A stretch of 64,000 nt of DNA from Peptoniphilaceae bacterium AMB_02 (GCA_036321625.1 CP143259.1:2096001-2160000), one strand, 5' to 3'; positions 1-9,985 are shown, numbered from the stretch's first letter. Program-made: numbers and translations. Notes: a model not told the origin generated them from the letters alone.

Positions 1-2559
1 ATTTTCGCCATTGGCATTGGTGTAGGTTAAGTTAAAGACTGCCCCAACTACTGCTACTGGAGTTTCTGAGTCATCCACTTTTTTCAATATAGTACTATTA
101 TTCGTATTACGCTTATTGGTTACTTCGATTGTATTGGTTAAAATATTTGGATAATAAATACTATTAGTTTCTACCTCTTCGTAGCTTGATGAGTAGCCAT
201 CCACTGGATGCTCAACAATATAATAATTATATAGGTTACCCTCTTCATCATATCGATAGAGATCTTCTCCCCAGAACTCTCCAGGGAATTGACCACGTTG
301 GATTTCGATGGTGTACTGACCTGTTGTATCGTTTTTAGCCTTATTGTTGAAGTCAGCATCAAGGCTATCTCTTTCGTCACCTTCATCAGGTGTAAGATCT
401 TCGTCAGTTAAGTCAAAACCTTTGCTAAAATCCACCTTATCCGGCTCACCCTTAACAATGATTCTCTGAATTGTCATTGTTAAAGCATCAGGTCTCATCT
501 TATCTTGGTTATCATTGTCGTCCCAAATTTTATTGACCGGTACTCGAACTAATCGTCTGTTGGAGATCAATGCAGGATCTTCACCAGTCCCATCATAGGT
601 GTATTCTTGACCATACTCAGCTGCAATAGTTGGGTCTTTAAGGATATCCTCATAGTTGGAAATACCCTTAATCTTAACAGCCTTCTTGGTTATCTCATTT
701 CCGTCAGCATCTGTTTCAGGATTTCCATCAATATCTACTGGGACATCCACCCCTACCTCTACAACATATGCAGGATAGGTAGCAACGTATAGACCATCAT
801 GTGGTTGGCCATTTTCATCATAATATCCCGCCGGAACTCTAACCTCTTCAAGAATGTATTTGCCAGGAGCTAATTGATCTTCAATGGTGAAGAAACCATA
901 ACTATCAGAAGATAGATAAATCTTTTCTCCGTTGATAACTGGACCTGTTTCATCACCAAGTTTGTATTGTTTCAACATAAATTGCCCGAAGGCTAAACCG
1001 TGCTCTCCAAGGTCGTCCACTTTCTTGAAGGTAATGCCATAGACTTCTGGTGGTGTCACTGTGGCAGAACTTTCTACCTTATGACTATCATTCACAAGTA
1101 AGCTAGCTGTATTAAGAATCTTTCCATTGACTAAGGTCATCGTCGATTTATTCTTGTGGGCTGGATTGATTGCCACAGGAATCGTCAGTCGAATGACTTT
1201 TCCTTCAATGGCTTTAATGGTATCCTCACCCGTAATATCCAGTTCAACTTCATAGCCTTCTGTTTCTGGGTTCAGGCCTCTAGTAAATGAAATTCCTGCA
1301 TAGGATGGGTCATCAGATTCGGCTTGGAAATTAGCTCCTTGGCCTGTACCAATTTCCATGTCTACGCTGGCACTATCTTTGATAATCAAATCTATCGGCA
1401 GAATATCAGTGAAATTCAATTTGCTGATTTCCGTCACATCATCTGGCATGACTATGTCAATCACATACTCAAAATCAGAAGCCAAAGTTGGAACGTCGTA
1501 GTGGCTGTTGGCATCGTGAATTTTTGCGGTAGTCGGCGTTTCACCTGCTGCAACTTCTGGATCTTTTAATGCATCAGGATTTCCGTCGGTGTAACCTCTT
1601 ACCATCTTATTCAATTCAGGTAAGTGAGGTTTCGGGTCGACGATTTCGCCTAAGGCCTGTACTGGAATTCCTTGAGAAGAATCCCAGCTATGGGTAGGTT
1701 CATCTGGATAGGTTATATCACCATTCTCTCCCTTTTCGCCACGATACATCTTATAAGTGACTGTATATTCTTCAACGGTTCCTACATGGCCAAACTCTAG
1801 TTTGAAGTAGATATCATCTGCTATTAGGTAACCCTCCGGAGATCTGGTTTCTCTTAGGAAATACTCTCCCCCTTCAATTAATGGAACTATAACTTCTCCA
1901 TATTTATTAGTTGTGATTTCTTCGCGAATTTTTTCTTCTGTACCCGCATTTAATCGATAGACATCAAAAGTCGCACTTTGTCCCTCTGGCAATGGCAGGG
2001 TTGTACCTTCTGTTTCTCCTTCTAATCTCTTAGTAAATTTAACAGAAACTAAATCACTATACGATCTAACTTCATTGGTTTCAATGCGGTTCTCAGGTTT
2101 ATCGTTTAAGGTAAAGAAAGCTGTGTTTGGAGCATATCCTGTGTTACCAGTAACATATCCATCTCTCTTTAACAATTCAACTAATCTAGCCGTCGAAACT
2201 ACAACCTTGGCATCAAACTCAAAGCGAAGGGTTGAATTTTCAAAACTAGGAATGACCGGTTCCGTTGTTCCCGGTTTTACCTCTAAGTTTTTAAAGGTAA
2301 TGGTTCGTGAGTCTGGACTTAAAGTTCTTCTAAACCAGTTAGATACGTCCTGATTCGTTCCGTCCTCTTTAACCAAGGTCACTCTTGAACTATTTTGTAT
2401 CACCGCTGCAACTTCATGGACTGTATCTTCCACTAGGATTTTGTTAATATCAGCAGTTCCTTTAATCGGAACATTAATAGTATAGGTAACTGGATTATTG
2501 ATTAAATCGTTATGATAATTGTCAACATTCTTATCTACAGTTTCATGGGCTCCTCTAAT
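1..2559 (-). CDS. Surface adhesin, continuation in the -1 frame (partial, runs off left edge)
   Basis: An open frame of about 853 codons without a stop runs from the A6 tract at 2559-2564 to base 1. It reads on directly from the adhesin upstream, but in the -1 frame. It encodes further isopeptide-type fimbrial and Cna-B modules, recognisable by recurring FTKRL/FKKVDD starts and closing motifs such as FLRETRSPEGY and ILEEVRVPAGYY, plus a Cna-B module starting VNKIWDDNDNQ. It has no start codon or ribosome site of its own, so it makes sense only as the C-terminal part of the adhesin. The sortase signal would lie beyond the left edge. It could be expressed by slippage at the A tract, be a phase-off allele, or reflect a base missing from the assembly. 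Confidence 0.8.
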   Translation of the reverse strand, partial: MRGAHETVDKNVDNYHNDLINNPVTYTINVPIKGTADINKILVEDTVHEVAAVIQNSSRVTLVKEDGTNQDVSNWFRRTLSPDSRTITFKNLEVKPGTTEPVIPSFENSTLRFEFDAKVVVSTARLVELLKRDGYVTGNTGYAPNTAFFTLNDKPENRIETNEVRSYSDLVSVKFTKRLEGETEGTTLPLPEGQSATFDVYRLNAGTEEKIREEITTNKYGEVIVPLIEGGEYFLRETRSPEGYLIADDIYFKLEFGHVGTVEEYTVTYKMYRGEKGENGDITYPDEPTHSWDSSQGIPVQALGEIVDPKPHLPELNKMVRGYTDGNPDALKDPEVAAGETPTTAKIHDANSHYDVPTLASDFEYVIDIVMPDDVTEISKLNFTDILPIDLIIKDSASVDMEIGTGQGANFQAESDDPSYAGISFTRGLNPETEGYEVELDITGEDTIKAIEGKVIRLTIPVAINPAHKNKSTMTLVNGKILNTASLLVNDSHKVESSATVTPPEVYGITFKKVDDLGEHGLAFGQFMLKQYKLGDETGPVINGEKIYLSSDSYGFFTIEDQLAPGKYILEEVRVPAGYYDENGQPHDGLYVATYPAYVVEVGVDVPVDIDGNPETDADGNEITKKAVKIKGISNYEDILKDPTIAAEYGQEYTYDGTGEDPALISNRRLVRVPVNKIWDDNDNQDKMRPDALTMTIQRIIVKGEPDKVDFSKGFDLTDEDLTPDEGDERDSLDADFNNKAKNDTTGQYTIEIQRGQFPGEFWGEDLYRYDEEGNLYNYYIVEHPVDGYSSSYEEVETNSIYYPNILTNTIEVTNKRNTNNSTILKKVDDSETPVAVVGAVFNLTYTNANGEN

Positions 2560-5500
2560 TTTTTCTCAGGAATTGGTTCTTTGTAGTTATAGAATACATA
2601 GCCTTCTTGTCCAGTCTCAGTTCCAGTCGAATCAGTAACCTTCGCTTTATTAAAGCGATTTGGAATTAGATTGATGGCCCCATCCTTTTCGACATTCACC
2701 TGAACGGTTCCTGAGTTTACGATATAGTCTTCGGATACTTCGGTTTGTTTCTCTGAGATATAGTAAATTGTTCCATTAGAAAGTTCCCCAAAGTTTATAA
2801 AGCCATTTTTATCGGATTCATAATCACCAATGACATTATTATTTTTATCCCATAGAGTAAAGGTCGTTCCTTCAATTGGTTGATTTGTATCTCCGTCTTT
2901 CTTAATAATCGCGAACGGCGTGAACCTCAATTGGTTTTCTAAATCCATAGACAAACTTTCGTCTACATCAGTAGTTACAGGGTTATCTTGTTTAGGAACT
3001 AAGTCATAGTTAGGAATCGGATCTTCTTTGACATAGTAAATATACTCTTCACCTGATGGAGCATATTGCATCAGTGTTTTGTTAAATTTGTCTACTTTAA
3101 ATAGGTAAGACCAAGGAAGATTTTGATAGGCTGTTGAATCTACAGTGACTTTTGCACTATTAACTTCTTCTTCTATACCATTTAGGCCAATCTTTCTGAA
3201 AAGTCTGACGGTAATTTCTTGAGGACGAGTGTCTTTTGAGTTGTCATCATCTCCCGTCCACGTTTTACTACCTCCACGTTGAACCGGCCTGTTATTAATA
3301 AGATTTTCTGTATCTGTAATTATGTTACCGTCTGGAGTTTTAAAGATAACTGCTCCGGGGTCTCCATCCTTAAGACTCGCATCATTACTTACGATAACCT
3401 CTACATAATCATATAAAGGTACTGTTCCAGCTGGTCTTAAAGTTTCCTTTAAAACATAGGTCCCGGCAGGCACATTGGCAAAGGAAATTTTCCCTGTTAC
3501 TGAATTAGAAGAAGCCCTGTAAGGTTGATTAGTGAAAGGATTCAAAGCAGGGTTAATATCAACACTTGTTGTACCATCGTCCGCTTTATTCACTTTATAA
3601 AGGGCAAATTCTGCTCCTCCAAGAATTCCCAAGCCAAGTTTTTTGGTAAAGTTTAAATTTCTAAGGATGGTAGGTTTAATTCTAACAGTTGAGTTTTCAG
3701 AATGATCTCCATAGCTTAGGGTTGCTGTATTAGGTATGGTTCCATCAGGCTCCATAAAATACTTAATATTGCCATCTGCATCCGTGTATGTGGCTTCCAT
3801 TAAATTTGTTCCTGGTTTTACAGAGGTCTTCACTTGGATTCTGATAATTGCATCAGCAAAGTCGCTTAGGTCTATATTTGCTGGCACCACCAATTTAATT
3901 GCATTTGGATTTGGAGGTGTTCCAACAGGTTTATAGAAGTTATCTGCAATTCCATGATTTGGTGTAAACGGTCCATAATCACCATTTGCGTCTTTTGTCG
4001 ATACCAAGAATTCGATGGATTTTACATCAAAAATCGAAGGTACATTATCAATGACTGTATATTCAAAAGTGTTGTCTGGTGTTGCAGGCATTTTAATATC
4101 AACAGCATACTCCCAAACTTCCCCTATACCAATCGGCAAGGTTTCCCCTGAGTAAGCTAATCTTTCAGTATTAGTTGTTGAACGAATTTGTTTTGAAATT
4201 GTAGGGGTTTCAGCCTTTATGTTGGTGGCTTCCACATCAGTTGCCGTAATGGTTCCACCGGTACCTGGAATCGTAAATTCACCAAAGATACCACTTTCTT
4301 TAGCGTAACCAATTGGAGCAGAGGTTTCGATTAAGTAGTAGGTTCCAGTATCTAAATTATCAATAATGGTCTTATTTGGCCCTGTTACTGTAACAGACTG
4401 TACTAATTCGTCCGGAGTATTCACTGTGTCTGGTTTTAAGGCTCCAGATTCGTAGGTATCTATTGCACCTACAACCTTGTAAAGGTTGAATCCGGCGGTT
4501 ATCCCCTCTGGTAAGGGAACTCGATTTGTATTGTTTGTATCATCAGCAATAAACTTAGCCAGAGAAACCGAACCCTTACTTACTTGGATTTTCGTTTCGT
4601 TAGTAGTTTTTGGTGTTCCATTTACAGCAAAATCTGCCTTATTAGGAATAATACCGTCTGGATATTTCTTAAATACTTCTTCTAAGTCTACACCAACCTT
4701 GGCTTTGAATTCAAAAACTAAGGTCTTATCCTTCAGTTGGTCAATATTTTGTGTAATAGAATAGGTTATCTCACCATTTGAAATCCCGCCCACACCTTCA
4801 ACTTTCGTATTCGGGTCTTCGGCCGTATATACCTTGAAAGTATTAGGGTCTGGTACTAATAGGGTGTCCATTTGGTCGAAGAAGGTAAGCTCTGTAAAGG
4901 CTTCTGTAGAGCCAATAGGGACTTGGACCTTATAGGTCACTTCCTCCTCAAGTTTAGAAAGTTTTAAAGCAGGATCTGCTGTTGTACCTTCATGTTTTTT
5001 GTATGTGTCGTCAGCTGCCGTTGAAACTTTTACAAGTTTTTCAGGCTGCGGGGTTTCAGGTTTAGTATTTTCCACATCAAAAGGAGAGGTAACTATTGCA
5101 TCACCTGTGGCATTGTCTTTAATTGTTACTTTATTTTGCTTGTCAACTGTAAGGGTCCAAGTTTTATTTACAGGTAAATATCCGCTCGGAGCTCCTGTTT
5201 CCTTTATGGTGTAGGTACGGCCTGGGATTAGATTTTCAAATTTAACCAAACCGTCGCCCCCAGAAAGAGTTGTCGAAACTTCAACTCCAGGCTCACCACC
5301 TGTAATGTCTGTTAAGGTAAATTTTGCACCTGAAAGAGGTTTATTTTCTGTATCAGAAATCTTTTCCACTTTATTCAAGCTTACATTTGGCAATGGGATG
5401 ATAGCCGTTACTTTATTAGATTCTTTGACATACTTATCATTAATCTTATAAGAAGATATGTTGTGAATCTGAAGGGTCTTACTTATATCATCATATTTTT

Positions 5501-8432
5501 TAGACAAGTCTGCATTGTCCTTTACCTTCACAGGAAACTCAACAAAGAGCTGTTTTTCCGATAAGGTTGAGAATATAGCAGGGTCTTCTATAGTTACAGA
5601 CAAGGTATGGTTCCCGCTAGCTGAATTGTAATCAATTGATACAGCAGGTAAAGTTAAGTCAGTTCTATCACCTGTATTTGGATCAACATAGTAGACCTTG
5701 ATGTTATCTCCGTCAGTCTTACCAATAGTTTCATCTAAGGTATCACTGATTACTAAGGTTTCATAGGTTGTGGTATCGAAAGGCATATCGAGACGAATAC
5801 GGTAATTATAAGCTTCTTGGGCATTATCAAGAATAGCAGAATAATCAGACCAATATTCTCCTGCATTTGTCTTTTGAATTTGTTTAGCAATATTTGGCTC
5901 TTGGAAAACTGGTGGAACGGCACGTACTGTATTAGACATAGTTGCCTTGCCATCGATTAAGAGTTCGGAGGTATTCGGAATCCCCTTCATACCGGCCTGG
6001 TCGCCTCCAATAGGCTCACGCATCGCTTCTATCAGGGCATCGGACACACCCTCTTTGATTTTAACTTTAACGACTAAGACATAATCTTTGCCTACATAGC
6101 CTCCGTATGGGAAGGTCTGTGTTCCAATGGTTCCAGGTTTTTCAGGTAAGGTATAAGTGATAACATTGTCTGTACTTATTGTTACATTAGGAACATTTGT
6201 CAAGTCACCAGACTCACTCCCTTCACCCATTTCCGCTATTAATGTTTGAGTATTGTTTGGTGTTGCTCCTGAAATAGCATCGGCTTCAGCAGCAGTATTT
6301 CCCGCTATTAAAAACACATCCACAATATCAAGATTTGGATCAATCTTATCTTGAATGACAAGAGTATCTTTAGCATCTTGTAATTTATCAGTAAAAGTAT
6401 ACTTGGTATCAAAGTAGAAATAATCTCTTCTCTTCTTAAGTTCCTTGTAATTAGTCCCGCCTCTATCATAATCCTCTTTATCTTCAGTAATAATCTTATT
6501 TAAAGAGATTTCACAGTCGGTTTTTGTGTTAGTTGAAAGATAAGGTAGGTCTTCTCCTTCAATACTTCCAATAGCTACATCTTTTCCTTCAAAGGTCATG
6601 GTAAGATTAACGGGATTAAAGGTTTTATTTGTGTCTGTATATCCTTTATATTCAGACTCAGACATATGGTAGGTGATTTTATATGATCCCGGCTTCATAT
6701 CTTCAAAGTCCAGATACAACTTTTGTGGATCAGTAACAGTTTGAGCACCTGGTTTGACAGTTACCCATCCCCCAGTTGCGGTTGCGTCTTTTCTTTGAAG
6801 GGTATAGTTGCTAGCATTAGTATCTACTCCCAGAGTACTTGCAATGGTTACATTGTCTAAAACAGATGCGGCTGCTTTTTTAAAGGCTTTAGTTAATCGA
6901 GAAGTAAAGTCCTGAATGTTGCTGGATGTAATAAAAAAGTCATTGTTGCCTCCTGCCATATCTAAAAGCGCAGCATCAATTTTTGGTTTCATATAAGTGT
7001 CGTATCCACTTCCATAACCACCATTAGTACCATCGATTCTACCTGAACTTGTTCTGTCTTCCCAGAAAGCCGACACAAAAGTGGCAGCAGATTGCCCTAC
7101 TCCGCCTGTTGTTCTTATTCCTGATGCAAGTCGTTTTTGCGCATCAAGCATTACTTTATAGGCTTCTGTTCTTAGATAGTTTGGGTAATAGAATGCCCCA
7201 TCAGGATTTTCTCGTTCGTCTGACCAAACATAAGAAAGATTCGCATCTCCGCCTTTATAAGTTGTGTAGTCAGTAAACCAGTAAGTTGTTCCGCCAGTTG
7301 GCACAGCATAATAACCGCTTCCTGATGGTCCTTGTGTGCCAACTGGGGTAGATGAATAAGTATATCCACTCGGTTTGTAGTATCCTGTATATGGCCCATA
7401 ATAATATCCGTTGTAGATTTCATAATATCTGCCATATTTATAGTCAACATTATCATATCGAACATAATTTGTTCCCGGAATTACATTACCAGTAGCTCCT
7501 GGTTTGTATGCACTAGAGATATTCAATAGATTTTGGGATTCTGTCGGAAGGTTATTCCACTTAGCAGTATTTGCAGCACCATCGGTAATCAGTATATAAA
7601 CTGTTTTTCTTTGTCGGTCATAAGTTGTAGTCCCATTTGTAACCTTATATGTTGCCTTATTATAATTTGCAGTATTGGGTGTGGCTGCCTCATATCTTTT
7701 TTTTGCCTCCACCATTCCATCCACTGTTGGTGTAGCACCAGCTACCTTTGTACTTGTATAATTCGTGGTTACCCAATCGGTAATCTCTTTGGCATTTGTA
7801 GAAAGACCAGTATCTTGAATCTTATAACCATAATCATAGTTTGAACCCGTGTTATAAGTTGCGGTCCCTGATCCAGAAATAAAGGCTCCTCCCTGACTTC
7901 CTTGATATGTCACAATCATAGCTCTGTCTTTGGGAGAACCGTCAATATCAGTCCCAAAGTTGAGAGAGTTCACCATATTTTTGATCTCGGTACCAACGGT
8001 CGCAATGGTCCCTTCAAAGGACCCAGAAAAGTCTTGAATAAAGACAACGTCCACATAGGTAGAGGGTTCCGGCCAGTCAAAGGTAATTTCACCAGTGATA
8101 TTTCTCTTACATAGTTTATCGTAGCCCTCATCAAGTGAGACTTTATGGGTTACATTTTGGAAAGACCCATAGGTTTTTGGTCCTACTTTCACTGAAATAG
8201 GATTACCATCTTTATCTGTAGCCACCACTTCTACTTTATCTGTATTCTCAGTAATTCCATCAGCCAGAGGGCGTACAAGATTACGTAAATTATCTAGCAA
8301 GCCTCCTGAGTTTTCTGCTGCATGGGCTGTTTCCACAAATGCTGACTTAAGTCCTTCAATTGGAACACCTCCTAGTAGCAATATCATGGCTAGTATAAAA
8401 GACAATAGTCTTTTAAAAAGTTTCTTTTCCAT
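2535..8432 (-). CDS. vWA/Cna-B isopeptide surface adhesin (pilus-tip-like), cut short by a frameshift
   Basis: This 1965-residue secreted protein probably mediates adhesion at the cell wall. A signal peptide ends near residue 39 (AHA before AEN). A von Willebrand A domain follows from about residue 125, with a MIDAS site: DFSGS at 134-138, ATPT near 233-236 and TDG near 283-285. A Tyr/Gly-rich insert sits inside it at about 326-396. The rest is repeated isopeptide-fimbrial and at least five Cna-B domains, with motifs such as YTIKETGAPSGY and YVLKETLRPAG. The start has a good site, AAAAAGGAGAG, before ATG. No LPxTG-like signal or terminal membrane segment is present, because the frame closes at a TAG after an A6 tract; the -1 frame carries the same kind of domains to the left edge. 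The neighbouring class B sortase is the likely anchoring or polymerising enzyme. Confidence 0.85.
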   Translation of the reverse strand: MEKKLFKRLLSFILAMILLLGGVPIEGLKSAFVETAHAAENSGGLLDNLRNLVRPLADGITENTDKVEVVATDKDGNPISVKVGPKTYGSFQNVTHKVSLDEGYDKLCKRNITGEITFDWPEPSTYVDVVFIQDFSGSFEGTIATVGTEIKNMVNSLNFGTDIDGSPKDRAMIVTYQGSQGGAFISGSGTATYNTGSNYDYGYKIQDTGLSTNAKEITDWVTTNYTSTKVAGATPTVDGMVEAKKRYEAATPNTANYNKATYKVTNGTTTYDRQRKTVYILITDGAANTAKWNNLPTESQNLLNISSAYKPGATGNVIPGTNYVRYDNVDYKYGRYYEIYNGYYYGPYTGYYKPSGYTYSSTPVGTQGPSGSGYYAVPTGGTTYWFTDYTTYKGGDANLSYVWSDERENPDGAFYYPNYLRTEAYKVMLDAQKRLASGIRTTGGVGQSAATFVSAFWEDRTSSGRIDGTNGGYGSGYDTYMKPKIDAALLDMAGGNNDFFITSSNIQDFTSRLTKAFKKAAASVLDNVTIASTLGVDTNASNYTLQRKDATATGGWVTVKPGAQTVTDPQKLYLDFEDMKPGSYKITYHMSESEYKGYTDTNKTFNPVNLTMTFEGKDVAIGSIEGEDLPYLSTNTKTDCEISLNKIITEDKEDYDRGGTNYKELKKRRDYFYFDTKYTFTDKLQDAKDTLVIQDKIDPNLDIVDVFLIAGNTAAEADAISGATPNNTQTLIAEMGEGSESGDLTNVPNVTISTDNVITYTLPEKPGTIGTQTFPYGGYVGKDYVLVVKVKIKEGVSDALIEAMREPIGGDQAGMKGIPNTSELLIDGKATMSNTVRAVPPVFQEPNIAKQIQKTNAGEYWSDYSAILDNAQEAYNYRIRLDMPFDTTTYETLVISDTLDETIGKTDGDNIKVYYVDPNTGDRTDLTLPAVSIDYNSASGNHTLSVTIEDPAIFSTLSEKQLFVEFPVKVKDNADLSKKYDDISKTLQIHNISSYKINDKYVKESNKVTAIIPLPNVSLNKVEKISDTENKPLSGAKFTLTDITGGEPGVEVSTTLSGGDGLVKFENLIPGRTYTIKETGAPSGYLPVNKTWTLTVDKQNKVTIKDNATGDAIVTSPFDVENTKPETPQPEKLVKVSTAADDTYKKHEGTTADPALKLSKLEEEVTYKVQVPIGSTEAFTELTFFDQMDTLLVPDPNTFKVYTAEDPNTKVEGVGGISNGEITYSITQNIDQLKDKTLVFEFKAKVGVDLEEVFKKYPDGIIPNKADFAVNGTPKTTNETKIQVSKGSVSLAKFIADDTNNTNRVPLPEGITAGFNLYKVVGAIDTYESGALKPDTVNTPDELVQSVTVTGPNKTIIDNLDTGTYYLIETSAPIGYAKESGIFGEFTIPGTGGTITATDVEATNIKAETPTISKQIRSTTNTERLAYSGETLPIGIGEVWEYAVDIKMPATPDNTFEYTVIDNVPSIFDVKSIEFLVSTKDANGDYGPFTPNHGIADNFYKPVGTPPNPNAIKLVVPANIDLSDFADAIIRIQVKTSVKPGTNLMEATYTDADGNIKYFMEPDGTIPNTATLSYGDHSENSTVRIKPTILRNLNFTKKLGLGILGGAEFALYKVNKADDGTTSVDINPALNPFTNQPYRASSNSVTGKISFANVPAGTYVLKETLRPAGTVPLYDYVEVIVSNDASLKDGDPGAVIFKTPDGNIITDTENLINNRPVQRGGSKTWTGDDDNSKDTRPQEITVRLFRKIGLNGIEEEVNSAKVTVDSTAYQNLPWSYLFKVDKFNKTLMQYAPSGEEYIYYVKEDPIPNYDLVPKQDNPVTTDVDESLSMDLENQLRFTPFAIIKKDGDTNQPIEGTTFTLWDKNNNVIGDYESDKNGFINFGELSNGTIYYISEKQTEVSEDYIVNSGTVQVNVEKDGAINLIPNRFNKAKVTDSTGTETGQEGYVFYNYKEPIPEKKLEEPMKL
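2559..2564 (-). other. A6 tract frameshift point in the adhesin
   Basis: The zero frame reads Pro-Glu-Lys-Lys through six A residues and stops 21 bases later at TAG (2535-2537). One additional A would give Pro-Glu-Lys-Lys-Ile-Arg-Gly-Ala-His-Glu-Thr and join the long downstream frame exactly. The site is therefore a one-base difference at a homopolymer. Slipped-strand variation, transcriptional slippage, -1 ribosomal slippage and assembly error all fit. Confidence 0.8.
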
Positions 8433-8539
8433 TTTACTCTCCTTTTTTAATAATTTTTATGTGAATAGATGTGTTTTTGTTTTTAATTCTTTTTCGCTAC
8501 ATCTTCATTACAAAAAAGAAATTTTTATTTTTTGTGTTT

Positions 8540-8578
8540 AAGATCTCTCCATTACGGCTTCGCTTTCAGTCGAGATGA
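8540..8578. repeat. Short palindromic intergenic repeat
   Basis: The gap between sortase and adhesin holds a sequence with inverted ends (ATCTC and GAGAT) around a tcgctttcagtcg-like core. From general experience it resembles the short palindromic repeats scattered through many bacterial genomes. There is no T-run, so it is not a convincing terminator. Only one copy is in the window. Confidence 0.4.
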
Positions 8579-9373
8579 CTATAAGTCTTCTATCTTTTCT
8601 ATTGCTTGGATAACTAATCTTCTATTATTATCAAAACAAGTTGATAGGGTTAAAAGTTTTTTGTTTTCTATGTTTTCGTCTGATAGCTGTGTTTCTATCA
8701 TGTTGTCATCTATATATTTACCTACAAATTCTATAAATTCCTGATTGTTATTAAAGTTTCTTTCCCTATATGGTTCTTCTGGGCTAGCATAAAAAACATT
8801 TTTAACTTCATAACTTTTAAAACCTCCTAACGTATACAAGTTTATTTCTTTATGACTTTCGTAAAATTCTTGGTCCATATATTTTAATAGTTCATGGAAT
8901 ATTGTCTTTGCTTGTCTTATGTTATGGCCGTAAATCACTGAGTTTTTGTCTGTAAAATCTTTCTGATTTCTAGAGTCTAAATATACTTCCCCAAATTCAT
9001 GGTAGTTTCCATTTTTGTCATGGTTTAAGTAAAATTGATTGTCTTCTCCTTGTACTATTTCATAAAGGATATTTGTCTTTGGTATCTCTATTATCCCTAT
9101 TACTGATGGAGTTTTTTTTCGAATTTTTTCTACTTGATTTATGGCTGCTTGGTTTCTTTTTTTTATCCAATTTTCTCCTTCTGGCTTAGCTAGGTCGATT
9201 CCTATTTCTTTAGCTGTTTCTTTTAGGGAGACTTGGATTTCTGTTTGAACTTTTTCTTGTCTAGCAAGATATTCCCTATCGTCTATTTTTCTTTTTATGA
9301 AAAATCCTATTAAGACTAGTAAGACTGCTAGTAAGATGATTTCTATTCCTAGCCAAAGTCTACTTTTGCTCAT
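8579..9373 (-). CDS. srtB: Class B sortase
   Basis: This is a membrane-anchored cysteine transpeptidase that joins surface proteins to the wall or to each other. One N-terminal membrane helix lies at about 8-26, followed by the extracellular catalytic domain. The triad is visible: His150 in YGHN, Cys246 in LTLSTC and Arg251/252 in NNRRLV. The 264-residue length and the YLDSRNQKDF and YGHN segments fit class B rather than class A or C. Its start overlaps the end of the thioredoxin-like lipoprotein gene by 14 bases, so they are translationally coupled. The adhesin follows 146 bases downstream on the same strand and is the obvious substrate. Class B sortases that polymerise pili are known in streptococci, so pilus assembly is possible here. 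Confidence 0.92.
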   Translation of the reverse strand: MSKSRLWLGIEIILLAVLLVLIGFFIKRKIDDREYLARQEKVQTEIQVSLKETAKEIGIDLAKPEGENWIKKRNQAAINQVEKIRKKTPSVIGIIEIPKTNILYEIVQGEDNQFYLNHDKNGNYHEFGEVYLDSRNQKDFTDKNSVIYGHNIRQAKTIFHELLKYMDQEFYESHKEINLYTLGGFKSYEVKNVFYASPEEPYRERNFNNNQEFIEFVGKYIDDNMIETQLSDENIENKKLLTLSTCFDNNRRLVIQAIEKIEDL

Positions 9374-9947
9374 TTATTATTCCTTCTAGCTTTTCTTTAT
9401 AGGCTTCTACTGCCTTTTCAAAGTCACTTTCAGGTGTTGATCCTACTTCTATAGGATGGATTTCATACCCTTCCTTGTCTAAGTATAGGGTGGTTGGTGT
9501 TGAGCTTATTTTGTCTGAGTATTTTTCTAAAAAATCTATAGTCAGTTTATAATTGTTAAAAGTCAGATTTAAGTCTTGTATTTTTCCTAATATGGAATTA
9601 TTGTCTTCTGCATAGGCTAAGCCTATAAAGTTTATATCTTGAAATTCTTTGTGTACTGCTTCCATAATTTTTAATTCTTCTTCACATGGTGGGCAGGATG
9701 GCTGCCATATGGATACTATGTTTATATCTTTCGTCAATAGGTCTGGGCCTAGTAACTTATCTGTTTCTAGGTCTTGGCCTTCTATTTCATATTTTTGTGA
9801 GTTTTTTTCTTCACTTGACATGCTTTCTGTTTTCGTTGTTTCTTCTGTAACTTTTTCTGAAGTTTGATTTTCATTTTTAGTACATCCGATTAAAACTATT
9901 GATGTAGCTATTAATAATAGTACAGTTGTTGTAATTTTATTTCCCAT
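9360..9947 (-). CDS. TlpA/redoxin-like thiol-disulfide lipoprotein
   Basis: This 195-residue lipoprotein has a lipobox ending at Cys22 (LIGC). A Ser/Thr/Glu-rich linker runs to about residue 55, then a thioredoxin-fold domain with a WQPSCPPCEEE active site (Cys85-x-x-Cys88). Proteins of this family reduce or isomerise disulfides, or act in cytochrome maturation, outside the membrane. Here the neighbours are a sortase and an adhesin. An inferred role is keeping the sortase catalytic cysteine reduced or folding the secreted adhesin. The start has AAAGGAGAT before ATG and a promoter lies directly upstream. Assignment to the fold is firm; the partner is a guess. Confidence 0.85.
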   Translation of the reverse strand: MGNKITTTVLLLIATSIVLIGCTKNENQTSEKVTEETTKTESMSSEEKNSQKYEIEGQDLETDKLLGPDLLTKDINIVSIWQPSCPPCEEELKIMEAVHKEFQDINFIGLAYAEDNNSILGKIQDLNLTFNNYKLTIDFLEKYSDKISSTPTTLYLDKEGYEIHPIEVGSTPESDFEKAVEAYKEKLEGIINEQK

Positions 9948-9985
9948 AATATATCTCCTTTTTTTGATCCTACTTATCCATACTT

